Assembly (NCBI GenBank): GCA_002362575.1
Contig: DEUM01000069.1
Location: 2,517 to 21,776, forward strand
Source of the DNA: Lachnoclostridium sp. UBA3262
GTDB taxonomy: Bacteria; Bacillota; Clostridia; Lachnospirales; Lachnospiraceae
Reading direction: 5' to 3'
Length of the DNA stretch: 19,260 nt
Shown: positions 1 through 6,633 of the stretch, piece after piece
Layout of the letters: each line of letters starts with the position of its first letter
Position numbering within the stretch: the stretch's first letter is position 1
The notes under the pieces: model-generated
Seen by the model: only the letters and a program-made list of their open reading frames with translations
What the model was told of the DNA's origin: nothing
Databases searched by the model: none
Program-made: the position numbers and the translations under genes

Positions 1-861
1 ACGGTTTCTTGTTCTAAAGCAGGTGTCCGGAAACAGTGGACGGACAAGAAGCTAAAGAAAAACAAGATATATAAGTACAAAATATCCTCTTACAAGAATG
101 AAAACGGAGAGCAAGTGGAAAGCAGTCTATCCGATTGGGTAAGTGCAAAGACCTACGAGAGAGGGAAGAAAAAAATCAATGCCAGAACACCGGAGCTGGA
201 TAAAAAAGAAATATATCTGGGGTTGTGTTCAAGTAAAAAGCTGACCTGTTATGTAGAGCCGGCAAAGTATGGAAAGCATAAAAAAAAGAAAGTGTTTTCG
301 ACTAAAGTGAGATGGCGGAGCAGTGATACATCGGTGGCTACGGTAGATAAGAAAGGAAATATCACAGCAAAGGCAAAGGCGGGAAAGTGTAATGTATATG
401 CAATTGCTCATAATGGATTAAGGGCAAAGGTCAAGGTAACTGTGAAAAACTATGCAAGAGTGAAGGGATATTATAATTATAATAAGGGAGATGATATCTG
501 CACTTTAGTTACAGGTTATAGGACGCAGATGCAGAACATTGCGGAGTATTATTCCATTCATCGTCCTAAGAGAAATGAAACAATTACGTTTCGATTATAC
601 GATGGAGTAGGGATAGTTATTACGCCTTCAAATGCGGATATAGGTAATCTTAGAAAAAATATTGAAACCTTGTTACTTATTTTTCCATATCATATGAACA
701 TAACTGTTGATTCCGGCGGTATAGATTTTAGGATGCATTTCACGAAAGATGAAAAGGATTCCTACAGGGAAGTTAGTTTCTTTTTTGATAATAATTGCAA
801 AGAATGGCCGAGTATTCGCATTGCTTCCCATTGGACAGCGTACAATTTTTACCCGATGTAA
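1..861 (+). CDS. Ig-like (Big2)/Fn3-like surface protein, 5'-truncated
   Basis: The frame is open from base 1 to a TAA at 859-861, so this is the C-terminal 286 residues of a longer protein; the GTG at 115 is only an internal codon. The first ~50 residues (KKLKKNKIYKYKISSY..., then SLSDWVSAKTY) look like the end of a fibronectin type III-like domain of the kind found in clostridial surface proteins. Around nt 200-450 comes a Big2-like bacterial Ig fold: a basic VRWRSSDTSVATVDKKGNITAKAKAG core ending in VKVTVKNY. The last ~130 residues (from about nt 455) match no family I recognise and are more AT-rich. Extracellular location is inferred from the domain type; the signal peptide would lie outside the window. 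Binding target or enzymatic role is unknown. A second Ig-like secreted protein begins at 18493. Confidence 0.8.
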   Translation, partial: TVSCSKAGVRKQWTDKKLKKNKIYKYKISSYKNENGEQVESSLSDWVSAKTYERGKKKINARTPELDKKEIYLGLCSSKKLTCYVEPAKYGKHKKKKVFSTKVRWRSSDTSVATVDKKGNITAKAKAGKCNVYAIAHNGLRAKVKVTVKNYARVKGYYNYNKGDDICTLVTGYRTQMQNIAEYYSIHRPKRNETITFRLYDGVGIVITPSNADIGNLRKNIETLLLIFPYHMNITVDSGGIDFRMHFTKDEKDSYREVSFFFDNNCKEWPSIRIASHWTAYNFYPM

Positions 862-900
862 TAGAGCGAGTCGGTTTGAGTGAGCCGCAGGGAAGTTTCC

Positions 901-960
901 TTTACGAAACCTTCAAAATATGCTAAAATACAACCGTCCATATTTTATGTATGGGCGGTT
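901..960 (+). promoter_or_regulatory. Promoter plus inverted repeat upstream of NUDIX gene
   Basis: A -35 box TTTACG (901-906) and a -10 box TAAAAT (924-929) are separated by 17 bp. An 11-bp inverted repeat follows at once: AACCGTCCATA (932-942) against TATGGGCGGTT (950-960), with a 7-nt loop and one G-T pair. It straddles the expected transcription start, so it could be a DNA operator or a hairpin at the very 5' end of the mRNA. A near-copy of the whole module lies at 1517-1580. Confidence 0.7.
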
Positions 961-999
961 TGTGCTATTTTACAGTTCCGCTCAGAAACGGAGGTACAT

Positions 1000-1476
1000 A
1001 TGCAGGGAGCGAGCCTGACGACATTATGTTATATAGAAAAGGATGACAGTTATCTGATGCTGCACCGGGTAAAAAAAGAGAACGACTATAATAAAGACAA
1101 ATGGATTGGCGTGGGAGGGCATTTTGAGCCGGATGAGACGCCGGAGGAATGTCTTTTGAGGGAGGTAAAAGAGGAAACGGGGCTGACGCTGACGTCATGG
1201 AAATTCCGGGGGCTTATTACATTCCTATCGGATTGCTGGCATGCGGAATATATGTGTCTTTACACCGCAGACGGATTTGAGGGAGAGATAACTGAGTGCG
1301 ACGAGGGAACTCTCGAGTGGGTGGAGAAAAAATGTCTGGGAGACTTAAAGCTGTGGGAGGGAGATAAAATTTTTTTGCGTTTGCTCGCAGAGGGGCATGA
1401 ATTTTTTTCACTGAAACTGCGCTATGAGGGCGACGAGCTTGTCGAGGCAGTGCTGGATGGGAAAAATATCTTGTAA
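1000..1476 (+). CDS. NUDIX hydrolase (MutT-like)
   Basis: The protein has 158 residues. The start is ATG 1000, preceded by ACGGAGGT about 5 nt upstream; an in-frame extension back to 880 would run through the promoter and hairpin and is rejected. A complete Nudix box is present: G40-x5-E46-x7-R54-E55-V-K-E58-E59-T-G61-L, which binds the metal-nucleotide diphosphate. The family hydrolyses nucleoside diphosphates linked to another moiety. The overall shape (TTLCYIEKDDSYLMLHR start, GVGGHFEPDE) resembles 8-oxo-dGTP diphosphatase-type housecleaning enzymes, but the substrate cannot be assigned from sequence. It is cytoplasmic, with no signal peptide. It is transcribed from its own promoter at 901-929; a weak GCAGG/CCTGC hairpin follows at about 1491-1508. 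Confidence 0.9.
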   Translation: MQGASLTTLCYIEKDDSYLMLHRVKKENDYNKDKWIGVGGHFEPDETPEECLLREVKEETGLTLTSWKFRGLITFLSDCWHAEYMCLYTADGFEGEITECDEGTLEWVEKKCLGDLKLWEGDKIFLRLLAEGHEFFSLKLRYEGDELVEAVLDGKNIL

Positions 1477-1516
1477 AAATGAAACATGCAGGGGTGTTTT
1501 CCTGCTATACAGACTC

Positions 1517-1580
1517 TTTACGAAACCTTCAATATGTGTTAAAATAAAATCGTCCGTGCAGTGTTATGCAGGGGCGGTTT
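1517..1580 (+). promoter_or_regulatory. Promoter plus inverted repeat upstream of symporter gene
   Basis: The -35 TTTACG (1517-1522), 17-bp spacer and -10 TAAAAT (1540-1545) are nearly identical to the module at 901-929, sharing TTTACGAAACCTTCAA exactly. The inverted repeat follows again: 1547-1555 pairs with 1572-1580, then a G-G mismatch, then TGCA (1557-1560) pairs with TGCA (1567-1570). The stem sequence differs from the first copy but pairing is kept. Confidence 0.7.
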
Positions 1581-1606
1581 ATATATAATAACAGGAGGAA
1601 AAAGTT

Positions 1607-3121
1607 ATGGTAATCAAAGTAATTTTGTTAGTCGTTTTCTTTGCTGTCATGCTGGGAATCGGATTCTATTCCAGAAAACATGCGACGGATGTAAGCGGCT
1701 TTGTGCTGGGAGGACGTTCTGTCGGTCCGTGGCTGACAGCATTTGCATATGGAACTTCTTATTTTTCAGCAGTTGTGTTTGTTGGATATGCGGGGCAGTT
1801 TGGCTATAAATATGGTCTTGCGTCTACATGGATAGGAATTGGAAATGCGATTCTTGGCTCCCTGCTGGCATGGGTTGTGCTGGGGAGACGGACAAGAATC
1901 ATGACGAAGCATCTGAAGTCAATGACAATGCCGGATTTCTTTGGAAAGCGCTACGACAGCAAAAGTCTTCGGGTGGCGGCGTCCATGATTGCCTTTATTT
2001 TCCTGATTCCTTATACAGCGTCCGTTTATAATGGACTTTCCAACTTGTTTGGTATGGCGTTTGACGTAGATTACCGTGTGTGTGTCGTTGTGATGGCGGC
2101 GCTGACCGGGGTATATGTTATTGTCGGTGGTTATATGGCGACTGCGCTGAACGACTTGATACAGGGTATTATTATGCTGTTTGGTATTGTGGCAGTAATC
2201 GCGGCAGTGCTGAGCGGTCATGGTGGTTTTATTGCTGCGATAAAAGAGCTGGCACAGGTACCGAGTGACGTTATGCCGGGAGCATATGCATCCTTTTTTG
2301 GACCAGATCCTTTAAACCTGCTTGGCGTAGTTATTCTGACTTCACTTGGAACATGGGGGCTGCCACAGATGATTCAGAAATTTTATGCCATTAAAGATGA
2401 GAAGTCAGTACATACTGGAACGATTATATCTACGCTGTTTGCCGTTGTAGTATCAGGCGGTTGTTATTTTCTTGGTGGTTTCAGTCAGATTTCCGGTGTG
2501 CAGGCAGGAGCAGATGGGAAGATTGCGTATGATACGATTATTCCGATGATGCTTTCTTCATTGCCGGACATTTTGATTGGTATTGTTATCGTCCTTGTTC
2601 TGTCAGCGTCCATGTCAACACTTTCAAGTTTGGTGCTGACGTCAAGTTCAACGCTGACACTGGATTTTATCAAGCCGCTGTTTGTAAAAAATATGGATGA
2701 AAAGAAGCAGTTAATCTGGATGCGGATTCTGCTTGCATTTTTCATTGTGATTTCCGTTGTTATTGCCTTGGATCCGCCAGCCTTTATTGCCCAGCTTATG
2801 GGTATTTCGTGGGGAGCGCTTGCCGGTGCATTTCTGGCTCCGTTTTTGTATGGATTATATTGGAAAGGCGTCACGAAAGCCTCTGTATGGGCAAGCTTTA
2901 TCTGTGGAATTGGCATTACCGTTTCCAATATGTTCTTTGGATATATTGACTCCCCAATCAATGCCGGGGCAATCGCAATGGTTGCCGGGCTTGTTGTCGT
3001 GCCGATAGTCAGCCTTTTGACTCCTAAAATGAAGAAAGAAGAGGTGGACGGCATTTTTGAGTGCTTGGAGGAAAAGGTCATGGTAGAGCAGAAGCTGGCT
3101 CTGCCAAAGGAAGATGAGTAA
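1607..3121 (+). CDS. Sodium:solute symporter (SSS family)
   Basis: A 504-residue, strongly hydrophobic polytopic membrane protein with about 13 predicted segments. ATG 1607 is preceded by an AGGAGG-type site. Family signs are the N-terminal FVLGGRSVGPW loop, the TSYFSAVVFVGYAGQFG segment in the position of the sodium-site helix, and GGYMATALNDLIQG, which matches the SSS signature (GG[YF]xA...D..Q). SSS transporters couple sodium influx to uptake of sugars, amino acids, vitamins or carboxylates; the substrate here cannot be deduced. It has its own promoter (1517-1545). The next gene starts 55 nt after its stop with no strong terminator between, so symporter, diguanylate cyclase and hydrogenase may share one transcript. 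Confidence 0.88.
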   Translation: MVIKVILLVVFFAVMLGIGFYSRKHATDVSGFVLGGRSVGPWLTAFAYGTSYFSAVVFVGYAGQFGYKYGLASTWIGIGNAILGSLLAWVVLGRRTRIMTKHLKSMTMPDFFGKRYDSKSLRVAASMIAFIFLIPYTASVYNGLSNLFGMAFDVDYRVCVVVMAALTGVYVIVGGYMATALNDLIQGIIMLFGIVAVIAAVLSGHGGFIAAIKELAQVPSDVMPGAYASFFGPDPLNLLGVVILTSLGTWGLPQMIQKFYAIKDEKSVHTGTIISTLFAVVVSGGCYFLGGFSQISGVQAGADGKIAYDTIIPMMLSSLPDILIGIVIVLVLSASMSTLSSLVLTSSSTLTLDFIKPLFVKNMDEKKQLIWMRILLAFFIVISVVIALDPPAFIAQLMGISWGALAGAFLAPFLYGLYWKGVTKASVWASFICGIGITVSNMFFGYIDSPINAGAIAMVAGLVVVPIVSLLTPKMKKEEVDGIFECLEEKVMVEQKLALPKEDE

Positions 3122-3176
3122 AATGCTCTGCAGTTGCAGAACCGAGTGTACGAATTGTAGATGAGAGAGGGCAGGT

Positions 3177-4478
3177 ATGGCAGAAAGAAAAAAGAAAAAA
3201 AGTCTCATATATTCCATTATGTGGATGTCAGCGATTCCAATTGTCATACTTGGGGTTATCTTGACAATATTCAGCCAGAATTCTGTTCAGGAGGGAATGA
3301 GCTTTGAGATAAAAAAGAGCTTGTCGGGGACAGCGCATAATCTAATCAGTATATATAATATGCTGGATGCCGGAGAATTTTCTTATAGCAATGGGAAGTT
3401 CTGGAAGGGAGAGACAGAGCTGACCTCTGATTACCGGATTCTGGATGATATTAAAAATGATACAGGAGCGGATGTGACGATTTTTTATGGCAGTGAAAGA
3501 CGTCTTACAACACTTGTTGATAATTTGGGTGCAAGGCTGGTAGGGACGAAAGTGTCTGAGGATGTACAGGAGGCAGTGCTGCAGAGAGGAGAAGAATATT
3601 TCTCGGAGAGTGCGGATGTAAATGGGGCCGCTTACTTTGGATATTATGTTCCAATCCGGGATGATGCAGGAAATGTGATAGGTATTAGTTTTGCCGGAAA
3701 GACGGTAGATTCGATTCGGCTTTCCATGCGGGAGACAACGCGGGAAAATGCAATATTGTGCGTGTTTGTCATATTGTTGGCAGAGGCTGCTTGTTATATA
3801 TCCACCCGGCGTATGGTAACCGCTATCCAGTGTATTAAAGGTTTCCTTGGCAAGCTTTCGCATGGTGATTTTTCACAGGATATGCCAGAGGAGGTAATGG
3901 AGCGGAGGGATGAGCTTGCTGACATGGGCAGATATGCTGTGACAGTTGGACATTCTTTAGAGGATATGATTTCCAAGGATCCATTGACAGGACTTTTGAA
4001 TCGCCGTGCGTGTCTGATTTGTGCAGAAAAGTTAAAGAGCCGGAATCATTTTGTTGTGGCGATGGGTGACATTGATTTTTTCAAACAGGTCAATGACTGT
4101 TATGGGCATGAAAAAGGTGATGAAGTGCTCCGCTATGTTGCTGAGAAGCTGAGAGAGATGATACCAGATGGAGGTTTCGCTTCCCGCTGGGGAGGGGAAG
4201 AATTTCTACTCGGATTTGATGGCGAAGTCCCGGAGATGAATGAAAGGTTAAAAACTGTGATGGAGACGATATCTGGTACAGAGTTTGAACATGAAGGGAA
4301 GTCTTTCCATGTTTCCATGACGTTTGGAATCACTGTTTATCAGGAGGGTGAAACGTTAGATGAAATAGTAAAGCGCGCTGACGGACTTATGTATTTTGGA
4401 AAAGAGAATGGCCGGAATCAGATTGTGCTAGAAAGAAAAAAGGAGGATTTATATGAGAGGAATACAGACACCGATTAA
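3177..4478 (+). CDS. Membrane sensor diguanylate cyclase (Cache-HAMP-GGDEF)
   Basis: The protein has 433 residues. A basic N-terminus leads into TM1 (~10-32), an extracytoplasmic single-Cache-like sensor (~35-188, with GARLVGT and YYVPIRDDAGNVIGISFAGKT typical of that fold), TM2 (~193-210), a HAMP-like linker (~207-258) and a GGDEF domain (~266-425). The active-site loop is RWGGEEF (GGEEF at 339-343), with GDIDFFKQVNDCYGHEKGD supplying the metal and guanine contacts, so catalysis of 2 GTP to cyclic di-GMP is expected. The RxxD inhibitory site normally six residues before GG is absent (PDGG there). Start ATG 3177 follows GAGGGCAGGT. Its 3' end overlaps the hydrogenase gene by 26 bp, suggesting translational coupling. 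The ligand of the Cache domain is unknown. Confidence 0.9.
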   Translation: MAERKKKKSLIYSIMWMSAIPIVILGVILTIFSQNSVQEGMSFEIKKSLSGTAHNLISIYNMLDAGEFSYSNGKFWKGETELTSDYRILDDIKNDTGADVTIFYGSERRLTTLVDNLGARLVGTKVSEDVQEAVLQRGEEYFSESADVNGAAYFGYYVPIRDDAGNVIGISFAGKTVDSIRLSMRETTRENAILCVFVILLAEAACYISTRRMVTAIQCIKGFLGKLSHGDFSQDMPEEVMERRDELADMGRYAVTVGHSLEDMISKDPLTGLLNRRACLICAEKLKSRNHFVVAMGDIDFFKQVNDCYGHEKGDEVLRYVAEKLREMIPDGGFASRWGGEEFLLGFDGEVPEMNERLKTVMETISGTEFEHEGKSFHVSMTFGITVYQEGETLDEIVKRADGLMYFGKENGRNQIVLERKKEDLYERNTDTD

Positions 4479-5952
4479 AAAACTAAGAAAGCAAGTGTTT
4501 ACGGAGGTAGCAAGGGTAGCCTTTGAATCCAAAAATATAAACAATGATATCGAAGCAATCCCTTACAAAATTACACCGAGTGATGTGCCGCTTTATCGTG
4601 AGAGTATATATCGTGAGAGAGCTATTTGCTCTGAGCGTGTACGTCTGGCGATGGGACTTTCCCTTCGTCCGGATGATGAGCCGGTTCACGTTACGAGCGG
4701 ACTGGACGCCAGCAATGTTGCTGAGAAATATTATGAACCGCCGCTTATGCAGGTCATACCTTCTGCATGTGATATGTGTGAGGATAATGTATATGAAGTA
4801 TCGGACCAGTGCCGTGGCTGTATGGCGCATCCGTGTGTAGAGGTTTGCCCGAAGGACGCCATCCGGTTTGAGAATGGAAAGTCCCATATTGACAAAGAAA
4901 AATGTATTAAATGTGGAAAATGTAAGGCTATCTGCCCTTACGACGCCATTGCAAAAAAAGTCCGTCCGTGTGCGGCTGCCTGTGGTATTAAAGCAATCGG
5001 CAGTGACGAGCATGGCAGGGCAAAAATTGACAATGACAAATGTGTTTCCTGTGGTATGTGCATGGTCAGCTGTCCATTCAGCGCCATTGCTGATAAGTCA
5101 CAGATATTCCAGTTAATTCAGGCAATGAAACAGGGACCGGTTATTGCAGAGCTGGCTCCGGCGGTAATCGGGCAGTTCGGTGATGACGTCCGGCTTTGGA
5201 AAATTAAGGCGGCATTAAAGGAAATAGGATTTGCTGATGTATATGAGGTGGCGCTGGGAGCAGACATTGGAGCAATTACGGAGGCGCGTCATTATGTTCA
5301 TGAGGTAAAGACAGGGGAATTACCGTTCCTTCTTACCTCCTGCTGTCCGGCATGGTCAATGCTCGCAAAGAGGACGCTGCCGGATATGGTAGAGACCGTT
5401 TCGAGCGCCCTGACGCCTATGGTGGCAACGGCGCGTACGATTAAGCAGAGGCATCCGGATTGTAAAATTGTATTTGTCGGCCCATGTGCGGCTAAGAAAT
5501 TAGAGGCTTCGCGCCGTACTGTCCGAAGCGATGTGGACTTTGTTATAACGTTTGAGGAATTGGAAGCTATTTTTGAGGCAAAAGGCATTGATATGGAAAC
5601 CTATGAGTGTGAGGAGCCGATTCACGATGCGACAGGAGCAGGCCGCGGATACGCAGTCGCCGGCGGTGTTGCCAATGCCATTGAGAATTGTATCAATGAA
5701 TATTATCCGGATACAGAGGTGTACATCGAACACGCAGAAGGTCTGAGCGAATGTCAGAAGATGCTCCTGCTGGCAAAAGCAGGGAAAAAAGATGGCTGCC
5801 TGATTGAGGGCATGGGCTGTCCTGGTGGCTGCGTCGCCGGGGCGGGAACAAATATTGCGATACCGAAAGCTACGCAGGCTGTTAAAAAGTTTGTTAAGGA
5901 TTCAACGACGGCACTTCCGCCGAAGGAGTACTCTAAAATTGAGCTGCCATGA
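4453..5952 (+). CDS. Monomeric [FeFe] hydrogenase, group-B-like
   Basis: The protein has 499 residues. ATG 4453 has a perfect AGGAGG at 4441-4446 inside the preceding gene. The N-terminal ~90 residues precede a cysteine-rich iron-sulfur region: C106/C109, C120-x2-C123-x4-C128-x3-C132, ferredoxin motifs C151-x2-C-x2-C-x3-C161 and C197-x2-C-x2-C-x3-C207, plus C173/C177. The H-cluster domain has all three signatures: L1 TSCCPAW (295-301), L2 GPCAAKKLE (343-351) and L3 EGMGCPGGCVAG (452-463). Gly instead of Met at the start of L2 and the overall form match the group B enzymes of clostridia rather than bifurcating group A. The reaction is reversible proton reduction with ferredoxin-type electron transfer; the physiological role of group B is poorly known. 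Maturases HydEFG are not in the window. A terminator follows directly. Confidence 0.9.
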   Translation: MRGIQTPIKKLRKQVFTEVARVAFESKNINNDIEAIPYKITPSDVPLYRESIYRERAICSERVRLAMGLSLRPDDEPVHVTSGLDASNVAEKYYEPPLMQVIPSACDMCEDNVYEVSDQCRGCMAHPCVEVCPKDAIRFENGKSHIDKEKCIKCGKCKAICPYDAIAKKVRPCAAACGIKAIGSDEHGRAKIDNDKCVSCGMCMVSCPFSAIADKSQIFQLIQAMKQGPVIAELAPAVIGQFGDDVRLWKIKAALKEIGFADVYEVALGADIGAITEARHYVHEVKTGELPFLLTSCCPAWSMLAKRTLPDMVETVSSALTPMVATARTIKQRHPDCKIVFVGPCAAKKLEASRRTVRSDVDFVITFEELEAIFEAKGIDMETYECEEPIHDATGAGRGYAVAGGVANAIENCINEYYPDTEVYIEHAEGLSECQKMLLLAKAGKKDGCLIEGMGCPGGCVAGAGTNIAIPKATQAVKKFVKDSTTALPPKEYSKIELP

Positions 5953-6066
5953 TAACCGGTAGAAAATCTCCTCGTTATAATTGCTCAAGCCAAAGTAATT
6001 CGCTTCGCGAATTGAAAGGCTTTCACAAATTATAACGAGGAGATTTTTATTTCGGTTATCACGGCA
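5945..6066 (+). terminator. Nested-hairpin terminator after hydrogenase gene
   Basis: A perfect 20-bp stem (5963-5982 with 6028-6047) ends in a short T-tract. Its loop holds AAGCC/GGCTT (5987-5991/6018-6022) and an apical palindrome AATTCGC-TTC-GCGAATT (5997-6013). Outside the T-tract a further 14-bp arm pairs with one mismatch: 5945-5958 with 6053-6066. This outer arm contains the hydrogenase stop codon. The apical core recurs in the terminator at 18261-18343. Confidence 0.8.
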
Positions 6067-6120
6067 ACTCTCCCATTTTTGCTATACGGCGGCGAGTATC
6101 CTACCGTTTTCTGCCAGGAC

Positions 6121-6532
6121 ATCACTCCCGGCGAAAAATAGATTGTTTTCTCTGTTTACAAAAGTCTCTCGCCGCCCTTCGCTAAACTCATTGTCTGCTG
6201 TCGCTTTTACTGCCTTTTGGCAGTGTTGCCGCCTGCCGGTCCTTATGCACCACCTTAGTTACTAATTCCCGCGGGCAGCACCAAGGGTGCACATCCATGA
6301 AAGGAGGATGAAAAAAATAAATATATTCATTTTTGACATCCTTCTTTCATGGATGGATGCTCCGCATCTGCCCGCAGTGTAATGCAATTGATTCTTGTGG
6401 TGCATTTGTACCGCTGCGTGGCGGCCCTAGTGAAAACGGCTGCCAAAAGGCAGAAAATGACAGCAGACAACTCAGACAGTGCTCGGGCGGCGTATTTGTA
6501 AGCAAGGGAAACATAATTTTTCGGGGAGTGAT
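6121..6532. repeat. Long imperfect inverted repeat (foldback, MITE-like) element
   Basis: Two arms of about 190 bp face each other around a 26-nt AT-rich loop (6311-6336). Matching blocks run in mirror order: ATCACTCCC 6121-6129 with 6524-6532; GAAAAAT 6133-6139 with 6516-6522; CGCCGCCC 6170-6177 with 6485-6492; a 12/12 block 6191-6202 with 6459-6470; a 13/13 block 6211-6223 with 6440-6452; ATGCACCAC 6245-6253 with 6397-6405; GCGGGCAG 6271-6278 with 6368-6375; and a 19-bp block 6292-6310 with 6337-6355 (18/19). The arms are therefore diverged but collinear. There is no transposase gene and no clear target duplication. It could be a foldback/MITE-type insertion or a gene for a long structured RNA. 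A 67-codon frame at 6333-6536 lies inside and is not convincing. Confidence 0.75.
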
Positions 6533-6555
6533 ATAAGGGGGCAGGAAGAAAAACT

Positions 6556-6584
6556 TTGCAAGATACTGAAAAATGGGGTATAAT
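6556..6584 (+). promoter_or_regulatory. Sigma-A-type promoter for PAS/PBP operon
   Basis: TTGCAA (6556-6561), a 17-bp spacer and a consensus TATAAT (6579-6584) lie about 24 bp after the foldback element and 50 bp before the start codon. This is the likely promoter for both the PAS protein and the PBP gene. Confidence 0.75.
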
Positions 6585-6633
6585 ATAAGTTACTGTAGAT
6601 GGTATGGGGAGTCTATGACAGGAGGTGTGGCTG

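Noticed and set aside
880..999. N-terminal extension of the NUDIX protein
   Set aside because: The extra codons cover the promoter and inverted repeat, and ATG 1000 has its own well-placed ribosome site.
1491..1508. Terminator after the NUDIX gene (GCAGG/CCTGC)
   Set aside because: The stem is only 5 bp with no following T-tract, so it is too weak to call as a feature.
2485..3081. 198-codon minus-strand frame opposite the symporter
   Set aside because: Shadow of a well-supported membrane protein gene; no start signal or family resemblance.
4483..5013. 176-codon minus-strand frame opposite the hydrogenase gene
   Set aside because: It lies antisense to a gene with clear iron-sulfur and H-cluster motifs, has no ribosome binding site or recognisable domain, and is explained by codon bias of the plus-strand gene.
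6333..6536. 67-codon plus-strand frame in the foldback element
   Set aside because: No ribosome binding site at its start, sits wholly in one arm of the inverted repeat, and the other arm codes for nothing similar in length; treated as part of the repeat.
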